Assembly (NCBI GenBank): GCA_963820395.1
Contig: CAWGAE010000008.1
Span: 186,001 to 250,000 of the forward strand
DNA length: 64,000 nt
Direction of reading: 5' to 3'
Source: DATFVJ01 sp963820395
Lineage (GTDB): Bacteria; Actinomycetota; Actinomycetes; Streptosporangiales; Streptosporangiaceae
Shown here: piece by piece, positions 27,786-36,651 of the stretch
Numbering within the stretch: the stretch's first letter is position 1
Layout: each line of letters begins with the position of its first letter
Made by a program: the position numbers and the translations under genes
Notes under the pieces: generated by a model
The model's input: the letters and a program-made list of their open reading frames with translations, nothing else
Database searches by the model: none
What the model was told of the DNA's origin: nothing

Positions 27786-29810
27786 ATGACCGGACTTGGA
27801 GTCTTCATCTGCCACTGCGGCGAGAACATCGCGCGCCGGGTCGACGTCGGGGAGGTCCGCGAGCATGCCGCCCGGCTGCCCGGCGTGGCGCACGCCGAGG
27901 ATTATCCGTACATGTGCTCGGCACCGGGCCAGCGCAAGCTCCAGGACGCCATCACCGAACGCGGCCTGAGCGGCGTGGTGGTGGCCTCCTGCTCGCCGCA
28001 CCTGCACGAGCCGACCTTCCGCGCGGCCTCGGCGCTGGCCGGCCTCAATCCGTTCCGCCTGGAGATCGCCAACGTGCGCGAGCAGTGCTCATGGGTCCAC
28101 GAGGACCGCGCGGAGGCGACGGCGAAGGCATGTGACATCGTCACCACGATGGTTGAGAAGGCAAGGCGCGACCAGGATCTGTACCCGATCGAAGTCCCGG
28201 TCACCCGCCGCGCCCTGGTCATCGGCGGCGGGGTGGCCGGCATCCGGGCCGCCCTCGACATCGCCAACGCGGGCCAGCAGGTGACGCTGGTGGAAAAGGA
28301 ACCGTCGCTGGGTGGCAACATGTCACGGTTGTCGGAGACCTTCCCGACGCTGGACTGCTCCCAGTGCATCCTGACGCCGCTGATGGTGGAGGTGTCACGG
28401 CACCCCAACGTGGAATTGCTGACCTACTGCGAAGTCGAGGAGGTCAGCGGCTACGTCGGCAACTTCAAGGTGGTCCTCCGCAAGAAGCCGCGGTTCGTGC
28501 GCGAAGACCTGTGCACCGGCTGCGACGACTGCGTGCAGGCTTGCCCGTCGGCGCTGCCCAACGAATTCGACCTGGGACTGTCCTGGCGCAAGGCGATCTA
28601 CATTCCCTTCCCGCAGGCGGTGCCCGCGGTGTACACGCTGGACGGCGGGCACTGCGTCAACTCAGAACTAGAGTCCAAGAGCGGCACCTACCGGGTGCTG
28701 GCTTGCGAGCGCTGCCTGCGCGCCTGCGGCCCGCAGGCGATCGACTTCGACATGAAGCCGGAGCTCATCGAGCGGGAGGTGGGGGCGATCGTGGTCGCCA
28801 CCGGCTACCAGCTGATGCAGCCCGGGCCGGCCGCCGACCTCGGGCTCGGCCGCTACCCGGATGTGGTCGATGGCCTGGAGTTCGAGCGGATCCTGTCCGC
28901 CTCCGGCCCGACCCTGGGCGAGATCCACCGTCCCTCCGACGGCAAGGTGCCCAAGAAAGTCGTCTTCATCCAGTGCGTGGGTTCGCGGGATCCGGTGGGC
29001 GGGGTGCCCTACTGCTCGCGGATCTGCTGCATGTACACGGCCAAGCACGCCCTGCTCTACAAGCACAAGGTCGAGGACGGGCAGGCGTTCGTCTTCTACA
29101 TGGACATCCGCGCCGCCGGGAAGGGCTACGAGGAGTTCGTGACCCGGGTGATGGAAGAAGAGCGCGTGCTGTACATCCGGGGCCGGGTCAGCAGGGTGGT
29201 GCGGGACGGCGGCCAGCTCAAGGTCTACGGCGCCGACACCCTGTCCGGGCAGCGGGTCATGATCGACGCCGACCTGGTGGTGCTGGCGACGGCGGCCGTG
29301 CCGGGCACCGGCCCCGAACTCGGCCGGACGCTGCGGGCACCGACCGACGCCAACGGGTTCTTCCAGGAGCTGCACCCCAAGCTGCGGCCCGCGGAGACGC
29401 TCACCTCGGGCGTCTTCCTGGCGGGCAGCGCCCAATCACCCAAGGATATCCCTGACACCGTGGTGCACGCGTCCGCGGCGGCGGCCAAGGTGCTCGAGAT
29501 CTTGTCCAAGCCGCAGCTGGAACGCGAGCCGACGGTGGCGCGGGTCGACCCCGCCACGTGCACCGGCTGCTTTGACTGCGAGCGGGTCTGCCCCTACGGG
29601 GCGATCGGCCGGCAGGAGATCCGCGACCGTCAGGGGAACCTGCTGAAGATCGTGGCGCTGGTCAACCCGGCGATGTGCGAGGGGTGCGGGATCTGCACGA
29701 GTACCTGCCGCGTGCGCAGCGTCGACGTCCTCGGTTTCGACGACGAGCAGACCTTCGCCCAGCTCGGCGCGCTGGGCGCACGCGAGCTAGTGCCGGGAGG
29801 CGCGCAATGA
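27786..29810 (+). CDS. HdrA-like flavin/iron-sulfur subunit
   Basis: A 674-residue HdrA. The N-terminus GVFICHCGENIARRVDVGEV is typical. The FAD site is ALVIGGGVAGIRAALDIANAGQQVTLVEKEPSLGGNMSRLSETFP (residues ~142-190), followed by CSQC. Inserted 4Fe-4S ligands are CTGCDDCVQACP (243-254) and CERCLRACGPQAI. A second thioredoxin-reductase-like part follows (VVFIQCVGSRDP, YCSRICCMYTAKHALL), then GVFLAGSAQSPKDIPDTV. Two C-terminal clusters are CTGCFDCERVCP (592-603) and CEGCGICTSTCRV (from 631). HdrA is the flavin-based bifurcation site in heterodisulfide reductase complexes. Here it sits between KOR and NAD(P)H-type subunits, so it is the probable hub of the complex. AGGAG precedes the ATG. Confidence 0.95.
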   Translation: MTGLGVFICHCGENIARRVDVGEVREHAARLPGVAHAEDYPYMCSAPGQRKLQDAITERGLSGVVVASCSPHLHEPTFRAASALAGLNPFRLEIANVREQCSWVHEDRAEATAKACDIVTTMVEKARRDQDLYPIEVPVTRRALVIGGGVAGIRAALDIANAGQQVTLVEKEPSLGGNMSRLSETFPTLDCSQCILTPLMVEVSRHPNVELLTYCEVEEVSGYVGNFKVVLRKKPRFVREDLCTGCDDCVQACPSALPNEFDLGLSWRKAIYIPFPQAVPAVYTLDGGHCVNSELESKSGTYRVLACERCLRACGPQAIDFDMKPELIEREVGAIVVATGYQLMQPGPAADLGLGRYPDVVDGLEFERILSASGPTLGEIHRPSDGKVPKKVVFIQCVGSRDPVGGVPYCSRICCMYTAKHALLYKHKVEDGQAFVFYMDIRAAGKGYEEFVTRVMEEERVLYIRGRVSRVVRDGGQLKVYGADTLSGQRVMIDADLVVLATAAVPGTGPELGRTLRAPTDANGFFQELHPKLRPAETLTSGVFLAGSAQSPKDIPDTVVHASAAAAKVLEILSKPQLEREPTVARVDPATCTGCFDCERVCPYGAIGRQEIRDRQGNLLKIVALVNPAMCEGCGICTSTCRVRSVDVLGFDDEQTFAQLGALGARELVPGGAQ

Positions 29811-31231
29811 GTACCACCGCAGGGGCACCGGCAGTGCCCGAGACCCCGCCCGCCGATGGCCAGTGGCGGCCGAAGATCGTCGCCCTGGTCTGTAACTGGT
29901 GCACCTACACGGGCGCCGACATGGCGGGCACCTCGCGCCGCACCTACGCCCCCTATGTCCGCATCATCCGCCTGCTGTGCTCGGGCCGGATCGACCCGCT
30001 GCTGATCTTGCAGGCATTCGAGCAGGGCGCGGACGCGGTCATGGTGTCCGGCTGCCATCCCGGTGACTGCCACTACGTGCAGGGCAACCTGCATGCGCGG
30101 CGGCGGCTGACGGTGTTGCGGTCCTTGCTTGATTTCGTCGGTCTCGACCAGCGCCGCCTGCACTACGCGTGGGTCTCGGCCTCGGAGGCGGTGAAGTGGT
30201 CACGGCTGGTTGACGAGGTCACCGCGAAGGTCCGCGAGGCGGGCCCGCTCGGCCCGTGGGCGCGGCCGGCCATCGATGCCTGGCAGCCGCCCTTCGAGCT
30301 GCCCGAAGCCGGCGCCGCGCCGCGGCCCAGGCCGGCCGCGGCGGAGCCGGAGGCGATCACCGGTCATCTGCGCGAGCTGGCGGCCGGGCTGCTCGACGGC
30401 GGGCAGGTCAAACTCGTCATCGGCCACACCGCCGGCTCGCTGCCCGGCCAGATGGTGCCCGCCTTCGCCCGCACCAGCCAGGAAGCGGGCTTGCTCAGCT
30501 GGAATGAGCGCTGCGCGGGCAATCTCGCGGTCTACCTGCCCGGGAAGCTGAAGCAGGCGGGTGGCCCGGTGGCGGTCGTGGTCAAAAGCTGCGACGCGCG
30601 GGCGGTTGCGGGCCTGCTGCGGGAAAACCAGGTGCGGCGCGAAGATGCCGTCCTGCTCGGCGTCGAGTGCGCCGGGATCTGGCACCAAGAACGCCTGGCC
30701 GCCCGCTGCCACAGCTGCGCCGAGGCGGTCAGCCCCCTCGCGGACTGGACGCTCACCGCGACCGGGGCCGTGCAGGGATCGGTGCCGCCGCGAAATGACC
30801 GTGCCATCGGCCCCGACCCGCGCAGCGCCCAGCTCGCGGTGCTGCGGGAACGCCCGGCCGCCGAACGCCGGGAGTTCTGGCAGCAGGAATTCGGCCGCTG
30901 CATCCGCTGCTACGCCTGCCGGGCGGTGTGCCCGCTGTGCTACTGCGCGGCGTGCATCGCCGACAAGCAGCGCCCGCAGTGGATCCCCACCGCCATCGAC
31001 GGCGCCGGGAACATGGCCTGGAACCTGACCCGGGCGATGCACCTGGCCGGCCGCTGCATCGATTGCGACGAGTGCGCCCGGGCGTGTCCCGCCGATATCC
31101 GGCTGGACCTGCTGAACCGGGCGGTGGCAGGCGAGATCGCCGGCCGTTACGGCTACCAGGCCGGCGCCGATCCCGCGCTTGCCGCTCCCCTCACCACCTT
31201 CCAAACCGACGACCCGGACGGATTCCTGTGA
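29807..31231 (+). CDS. MvhD fused to ferredoxin-type subunit (FlxD/FlxC-like)
   Basis: A 474-residue fusion, coupled to hdrA by an ATGA overlap. Residues 25-150 are MvhD-like (IVALVCNWCTYTGADMAGTSRR, then DAVMVSGCHPGDCHYVQGNLHARRR), the 2Fe-2S delta subunit that docks on HdrA. Residues 180-340 resemble the FrhB/FlxC-type middle region (VVVKSCDARAVAGLLRENQVRREDAVLLGVECAG). The end carries CIRCYACRAVCPLCYCAACIAD (from 365) and CIDCDECARACP (417-428) for two 4Fe-4S clusters. The fusion would relay electrons between the NAD(P)H module and HdrA. Confidence 0.88.
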   Translation: MSTTAGAPAVPETPPADGQWRPKIVALVCNWCTYTGADMAGTSRRTYAPYVRIIRLLCSGRIDPLLILQAFEQGADAVMVSGCHPGDCHYVQGNLHARRRLTVLRSLLDFVGLDQRRLHYAWVSASEAVKWSRLVDEVTAKVREAGPLGPWARPAIDAWQPPFELPEAGAAPRPRPAAAEPEAITGHLRELAAGLLDGGQVKLVIGHTAGSLPGQMVPAFARTSQEAGLLSWNERCAGNLAVYLPGKLKQAGGPVAVVVKSCDARAVAGLLRENQVRREDAVLLGVECAGIWHQERLAARCHSCAEAVSPLADWTLTATGAVQGSVPPRNDRAIGPDPRSAQLAVLRERPAAERREFWQQEFGRCIRCYACRAVCPLCYCAACIADKQRPQWIPTAIDGAGNMAWNLTRAMHLAGRCIDCDECARACPADIRLDLLNRAVAGEIAGRYGYQAGADPALAAPLTTFQTDDPDGFL

Positions 31232-32283
31232 TGAGTGCGAGCTGGCGGCTTGACGCCGCAGAAGTCAAGGAATGGCTGGACAGCCTGCTGGCGGCCGGCC
31301 TGCGGGTGATCGCGCCCGCCGGGGACGGAGGGCTCGTGCTCTTCCGCCAGGTCGCCTCGGCGGCCGAGGCCAGGCTCGAGGACACCGCTCACCCGAGGTG
31401 GTCGCCCAAGGAGTTCCTGTTCCCGCGCACCGAGACGCTGATGTCCTACACCTTCGACGACAGCGGCGTCCAGCTGGCACCGCCGGAGCCGCCCGGCACC
31501 GAGCAGGTGCTGCTCGGGGTGCGGCCGTGTGACGCGGCCGGCCTGATGCGCCTGGACGAGGTGTTCCTGGGCGGCGAGGACGGCGACCAGCTCTACGCCG
31601 GCCGCCGGCGGCGGACCGCGGTCGTCTCGCTGGCCTGCGCCGCGGCCCGCCCGGAATGCTTCTGCACCGCCGTGGGCGGGGCGCCGGACGGCACCGAAGG
31701 CGCCGACGCCCAGCTGGTGCCGCTGCCCGCGCCGCAAGGTTACCTGCTGCGGGTGCTGACACCCAAGGGCCGTGAGCTCGCCGGCGGCCCGGACCCGGGC
31801 TGGCCGGCGGCCACCGAGCAGGACTGGGCGCAGGCGCGCGCGCAGGCGGAGCGGGTGACGGCCGAAATCGGCCGCGGCCCGCTCCCCGGCGATCTGCCCG
31901 GGCGGCTGATGGACGCGTTTGAGCTGCCCATCTGGAGCACGCTCGCCGAGCGTTGCCTCGGCTGCGGCATCTGCGCCTACGTCTGCCCAAGCTGCAGCTG
32001 CTTCGACATCAGCGACCAGGCCAACGCCTACTGCGGCACCCGCTGCCGGTCCTGGGACACCTGCACCCTGGCCGGTTTCACCCGCCACGCCTCGGGTCAC
32101 AACCCCCGCCCCGACCAGCCCAGCCGTTACCGGCAGCGGGTACTGCACAAGTTCGCCTATTTCCCGCTCGAAAACGACGGCCGCCTGATGTGCGCCGGCT
32201 GCGGCCGCTGCGTCGCGCTGTGCCCGGCCGGGATGGACATCCGCAGCGCGGTCGGCACCACCGCCACGGAGGCGCGATCATGA
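31231..32283 (+). CDS. AsrA/FlxB-like 4Fe-4S subunit
   Basis: A 350-residue iron-sulfur protein related to anaerobic sulfite reductase subunit A, sulfhydrogenase beta and FlxB. The body has EFLFPRTETLMSYTF and VLLGVRPCDAAGLMRLDEVF. Two cluster motifs follow: CLGCGICAYVCPSCSCFDI (from residue 242) and CAGCGRCVALCPAG (from 321). The ATG shares one base with the stop of the preceding gene (TGATG). It should pass electrons between the flavoprotein encoded next and the MvhD fusion. Confidence 0.9.
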   Translation: MSASWRLDAAEVKEWLDSLLAAGLRVIAPAGDGGLVLFRQVASAAEARLEDTAHPRWSPKEFLFPRTETLMSYTFDDSGVQLAPPEPPGTEQVLLGVRPCDAAGLMRLDEVFLGGEDGDQLYAGRRRRTAVVSLACAAARPECFCTAVGGAPDGTEGADAQLVPLPAPQGYLLRVLTPKGRELAGGPDPGWPAATEQDWAQARAQAERVTAEIGRGPLPGDLPGRLMDAFELPIWSTLAERCLGCGICAYVCPSCSCFDISDQANAYCGTRCRSWDTCTLAGFTRHASGHNPRPDQPSRYRQRVLHKFAYFPLENDGRLMCAGCGRCVALCPAGMDIRSAVGTTATEARS

Positions 32284-33107
32284 ATGCATCCGGCTACGTT
32301 CCCCAGCTCATGCGCATCGCCGCGCAACGGGACGAAACATCCGATGTCCGCACGCTGCGGCTCGACCAGCTGAACCGGGCCCCGCTGAGCTGGCGCGCCG
32401 GGCAGTTCGGGCTCTTCTCGGTGTTCGGGCTCGGCGAAAGCGCCTTCACCATCGCCAACCCGCCCACCCGCGGTGACCACATCGAGTGCACCTTCCGCGA
32501 AATGGGCAAGGTCACCGCGGGCCTGCGGCGGCTGTCGGTCGGGCAGGTGATCGGGTTCCGCGGTCCCTACGGCAACAGCTTCCCGGTCGAGGAATGGCGG
32601 ACCAAGGACCTGATCTTCGTCGGCGGCGGGATGGGCATGGCCGCCCTGCACGCACCGCTGCGTTACGTCCTCGACAACCGCGACGACTACGGCCAGGTGG
32701 TGATCTTGAACGGCGCCCGCGGCGTGGCCGACATGGTCTACACCGAGGAAATGAAGGAGTGGGCCGCCATCCGCGGCGTCCAGGTGGTGCGGGCCGTGGA
32801 CCCGGGCGGCCAGACCCCGGAGTGGGACGGCGAGGTCGGCCTGATCCCGCAGATCTTCGAGAAGCTGGGCCCGCAGCCCGCCAACCACGTGGTGATCGTC
32901 TGCGGCCCGCCGGTGATGCTGCATTTCATGCTCCAGAGCCTGGACCGGCTCGGCTTCCACCCGGAGCAGATCGTCACCACCCTGGAAAACCGGATGAAGT
33001 GCGCCCTCGGTCACTGCGGGCGCTGCAACATCGGCCCGTTCTACGTCTGCCGCGACGGTCCCGTGATCACCGCCGCAGAGCTGAAACTGCTCCCACCGGA
33101 GGTTTGA
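32280..33107 (+). CDS. AsrB/FlxA-like FAD/NAD(P)H oxidoreductase
   Basis: A 275-residue ferredoxin-reductase-fold protein. It has an FAD-binding barrel (FGLFSVFGLGESAFTIANPPT), a Gly-rich nucleotide motif (DLIFVGGGMGMAAL) and an NAD(P) domain (HVVIVCGPPVMLHFMLQSL). The C-terminal 2Fe-2S motif is CALGHCGRCNIGPFYVC (from residue 241). It is coupled by ATGA to the FlxB-like gene. It is the entry or exit point for NAD(P)H in the complex. AsrB, HydG and FlxA share this fold; the FlxA assignment rests on the HdrA/MvhD neighbours. Confidence 0.92.
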   Translation: MNASGYVPQLMRIAAQRDETSDVRTLRLDQLNRAPLSWRAGQFGLFSVFGLGESAFTIANPPTRGDHIECTFREMGKVTAGLRRLSVGQVIGFRGPYGNSFPVEEWRTKDLIFVGGGMGMAALHAPLRYVLDNRDDYGQVVILNGARGVADMVYTEEMKEWAAIRGVQVVRAVDPGGQTPEWDGEVGLIPQIFEKLGPQPANHVVIVCGPPVMLHFMLQSLDRLGFHPEQIVTTLENRMKCALGHCGRCNIGPFYVCRDGPVITAAELKLLPPEV

Positions 33108-33108
33108 G

Positions 33109-34634
33109 ATGACACTGCCACCCGACGTCGAGGAGGAACTGGGGACCAGCGAACACTGGACTCCGGAGCTACTCGAGCAGACCCTGCCCCACCCGTCGGA
33201 GTGGGCATTGCGGGCCGACCGGCTGCCGCATATCTGGTGTCCCGGCTGCGGCACCGGAACATCGGTCACCTGCTTTGTGGAGGCCATGAAAGAACTGGAC
33301 ACCGACCGCGACCGGCTCGCGGTGGTCTCCGGCATCGGCTGCACCGGGCGGGTAGCCGGCTGACATCGCCTGTGACAGCTTCCACACCACCCACGGCCGC
33401 GCCATCCCCTTCGCGGTCGGCCTCCACATGGGCAACCCCGAACTCAAAGTCATCGTCTTCAGCGGCGATGGCGATCTCACCTCCATCGGCGGCAACCACC
33501 TGATCCACGCCGCCCGCCGCAACGTCGACATCACCGTCTTTTGCGTCAACAACTTCACCTACGGGATGACCGGCGGACAAGCCGGGCCGACAACACAAGA
33601 AGGGGCGAAAACCTCGACCAGCCCTTACGGGCACGTCGAAACCCCCTTCAACCTGCCCCGGCTGGTGGCCGCCGCCGGCGCCACCTACGTCGCCCGCTGG
33701 ACAGTCCTCGACCTGGGCCGGCTGACGCCGCTCCATGGTCGAGGCCATGACCCACCCGGGCTTCGCGTTCATCGAGATCATCTCGCCGTGCCCCGTCTAC
33801 TACGGGCGGCGCAACCGGCTCGGCGAAGCGGTCGACGAGCTCCGCTACTACAAAGAAAACACCGAGGTGGACAACTTCGCCCACCTCGACCAGCTTGACG
33901 TCCAGCTCGGCGGCGACGTCAAGGTCGGCAAGTTCGTGGACGAGCAACGGCCGACCTTCAGCTACCTGCTGAGGGAACGGCTCGCCCCCAAGGCGCAGGC
34001 CGCATCGGCAGCAAGCCGCAGCGCGGGCAGCGCGGCGACGGCACCAGCACAGCCGGAACCGGCCGGTGACCCGCCCGGAGCGGCCAAAGCCACCATCCAG
34101 GTCCGGCTCGGCGGCTTCGGCGGGCAGGGAATCATCCTGGCCGGCAACATCCTCGGCCGCGCGGCCACCGTCTATTCGGGCCGCAACGCGGTCATGTCCC
34201 AAAGCTACGGACCCGAGTCGCGCGGCGGCGCATGCCAGACCGAGCTGGTGATCTCCGACAGCGAGATCGCCTACCCGCGGGTGACCAACCCCGACGTGGT
34301 CGTGGCGATGTCGCAGGAGACCTACCGCAAATACGGCGCAGGGCGCCCGGAAAACGCGCTCCTGATCACCGACGAGGACCTGGTCACCCTCGACGAGGAA
34401 GCCGAACGCGGCCGCCGGGTCCGCACCGCCCCGGTTACCCGCCTGGCCGAGGGCCTCGGCCGCCGGATCGCCGCCAACATTGTCATGCTCGGCTTCCTGA
34501 TCGGCGCCACCGGCCTGCTCGACGCCGGCGCGATGCGCGAGGCGGTGGCGGCCTCGGTCCCCAGCGGGTCGCAGGAACTCAACGTCCAAGCCTTCAACCT
34601 GGGCCTCCAACACGCAGGGAAAGTGCGACCATGA
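33109..34634 (+). pseudogene. 2-oxoacid:ferredoxin oxidoreductase beta-gamma fusion with two frameshifts
   Basis: The ATG at 33109 follows GGAGGTTTGAG. The beta part starts normally (WCPGCGTGTSVTCFVEAMKEL, then VVSGIGCTGRVAG) but hits TGA at 33361, where one extra base turns TAC into TGAC. The next frame carries the thiamine-diphosphate motif GDGDLTSIGGNHLIHAARRNV, then NNFTYGMTGGQAGPTT. A second extra base near 33730 (ACGCCGCTCC where ACGCGCTCC is expected) shifts to the third frame: SMVEAMTHPGFAFIEIISPCPVYYGRRN. That frame runs through an Ala/Pro linker into a gamma subunit (IQVRLGGFGGQGIILAGNILGRAA, then YGPESRGGACQTELVISD). Beta and gamma are thus fused in one gene. The surrounding genes are intact, so the two insertions could be sequencing errors or a true loss of function. 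Confidence 0.85.
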
Positions 34635-35962
34635 CCACACCCATGTCGCCGGGCTCCTCCGAGCTCACGCAACAAGTCGCCGAGCTCAGCGGCCAGAACG
34701 TGTTCGCCTGCTACCAGTGCGGCAAGTGCACCGCGGGCTGCCCATTCGGGTTTGACCCGCAGGGCGTCTTGCGCCAGGTCCAGCTCGGCGACGTCGAGGC
34801 CGCCGCCGGGCTCGACACCCCCTGGGACTGCGCCGCCTGCCTGACCTGCGCGGCCAACTGCCCCAAGGGCGTCGACCCGACCAAGGTCTACCTGGCACTG
34901 CGCTCACTCGCGGAAACCGGCCACCTCGGCGCCCACCACCACCGGCACCGGCTCCGCACCACCGTCCTCGCCAACAACCACCGGCTGGCCCGGCTCGGCA
35001 GCCACCTCGCCCCCTGCAGCAACTGGGCGTCCCAGGCGCCCGGGGCAGGCGCGGCACTCGAATGCATCCTCGGAATCCACCACGCGCGGCCGATGCCCCC
35101 CTTCGCCAAGCCGTCGTTCCCCGAATGGTTCCGCCACCACGTCCCGCTCCGGGACGGGCACCGGGGCAAGATACTGCTCTTCCACGACACCTTCATGGAC
35201 TTCAACTTCCCCGACACCGGGATAGCCACCACCGAACTGCTCGAACTGGCGGGCTACCAGGTGCAGCTGACCGATACCGTCTGCTGCGGCCGGGTGCTGA
35301 TCTCCAAAGGCCACCGGCCGCAGGCCGCCCGGCACGCCCAGATCAACATCGCCCGCCTGTACCAGCAGTCGGCGCCCGGGGTGGCGATCATCGGCTGTGA
35401 GCCGTCCTGCCTGCTCACCCTCCGCCACGAGTACCCAGACCTGGCCGGCGACAGCGAAACCAGGCAGATGGCCGAGACGGTCGCGAGCCGCTGCCTGCTG
35501 CTAGACGAATTCCTGGAACAGCTGGCCAGCGACGGCCAGCTCGAACTGAACTTCCGGGAGCCGCCCACGCCACGCCAAAGCGTCCTCTTCCACGGCCACT
35601 GCCACCAAAAAGCGCTGGCCAACCCGCTAGCCAGCATCCGCCTGCTCCAACGGGCAGGCTACAACGCCGAGCTGATCAACGCCGGCTGCTGCGGCATGGC
35701 CGGCTCCTTCGGCTACGAGAAAGAGCACTACCAGGCCTCCCAGGCCGCACTCGAGCAGGGCGTGGCCCCGGCACTACGCGCACAGCCGCAAGCCAAAGTG
35801 GTAGTGATGGGTGTGTCGTGCCGGCAACAGATCGAGCACTTCTGCCAGCGCCCGGCCCGCCACCTCGCCCAGGCACTCAGGGAAGCAGTAACCGGCGAAC
35901 CCGCCACCGGCACTGAAAACCCCCCAGACGCCAACGCCAGGCAAGCCGCGAAATCCAGCTAA
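34631..35962 (+). CDS. HdrC-HdrB-like fusion (4Fe-4S plus CCG domains)
   Basis: A 443-residue fusion, coupled by ATGA. Residues 20-90 are HdrC-like, with CYQCGKCTAGCP (from 27) and CAACLTCAANCPKG (from 67). Residues 175-420 hold the two CCG-type cysteine domains of HdrB/GlpC: DTVCCGRVLISKG (218) with GCEPSC, and HGHCHQKAL with NAGCCGMAGSFGYEKEHY (353). These would bind the unusual iron-sulfur cluster that reduces a disulfide such as a DsrC-type or small-thiol partner. HdrB proper reduces heterodisulfide; the partner in an actinomycete is unknown. This is the last gene of the operon. Confidence 0.88.
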   Translation: MTTPMSPGSSELTQQVAELSGQNVFACYQCGKCTAGCPFGFDPQGVLRQVQLGDVEAAAGLDTPWDCAACLTCAANCPKGVDPTKVYLALRSLAETGHLGAHHHRHRLRTTVLANNHRLARLGSHLAPCSNWASQAPGAGAALECILGIHHARPMPPFAKPSFPEWFRHHVPLRDGHRGKILLFHDTFMDFNFPDTGIATTELLELAGYQVQLTDTVCCGRVLISKGHRPQAARHAQINIARLYQQSAPGVAIIGCEPSCLLTLRHEYPDLAGDSETRQMAETVASRCLLLDEFLEQLASDGQLELNFREPPTPRQSVLFHGHCHQKALANPLASIRLLQRAGYNAELINAGCCGMAGSFGYEKEHYQASQAALEQGVAPALRAQPQAKVVVMGVSCRQQIEHFCQRPARHLAQALREAVTGEPATGTENPPDANARQAAKSS

Positions 35963-36015
35963 AAAACACCGACCCCCGCTGAGCGCGGCAGCGAAACGCT
36001 CGGGTAGCAGTTTAA

Positions 36016-36366
36016 GACCAGGCCGTCTCCGCCAAACACGCGGACATTGCCTCCACGGCTCGCGCCCTGGAGGCAAAGTACCGCGAGCACCAGGCCACCC
36101 TGAGCGAGGTTATGGAGGACCGCAGGCTCTGGGACAAGCTCACTCAAGGCTCACGGCAGCTCGCCGTCCAGGCTGACAGCGAAATCTGGCGCCGGTGCCC
36201 GGACCGGAAGATCAGGCCCCTGGTGACCCCCGGGATTATGGTCAGGATTGGTGGTCAGCGGCCTTTCCGGCCCAGAAGGTCGAGCCCGGCCGGCGCCTGG
36301 AGCGGACCGGATGACCGCCTGCCGGGCCGCCAAGCGCGGCCCTGGAGGCGAAGTTGTGGATCATAG
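36016..36366 (+). pseudogene. Possible relaxase C-terminal remnant
   Basis: This frame has protein-like sequence without a usable start: DQAVSAKHADIASTARALEA, then YREHQATLSEVMEDRRLWDKLTQ, then RQLAVQADSEIWRRCPDRKI. This resembles helical C-terminal segments of actinobacterial TrwC/MobF-type mobilisation proteins as I remember them. After about 36230 the frame loses character. It would mark an old conjugative or mobilisable element next to the operon. The identification is from recall and needs a search. Confidence 0.35.
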
Positions 36367-36651
36367 ACGGGGCGGGTGAATGTGACGCAAGAGACGGATA
36401 GGCCAGGAGGTAAGGGTGAGTTAGTCGGCCAGCAGCCGATCACCAGGCAGGCGGACCGGTGGCCCTGGGCTGGGGCGGCGGGCTGGGCGCGACCGCGTTG
36501 CGGAGCGGCGGATAGCTGGGTGTACTTCGCCGCGATTAAGGCTAGGATTACGCGAGTTAGCCATTTGGCGTTTTGTACTGCATTGAACCAGTGCGGTGAA
36601 ATTGTCGTGCGCGGGGTCTGATCTCGATATAAGCATGGGAGCGGGTTGGCC
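36367..36651. other. Upstream region of the methyltransferase cluster
   Basis: About 285 bp without a supported gene. It includes lower-GC stretches (36530-36600) that could hold the promoter of the cluster starting at 36652. The methyltransferase GTG has GGGAGCGGG just upstream. No clear operator is seen. Confidence 0.3.
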
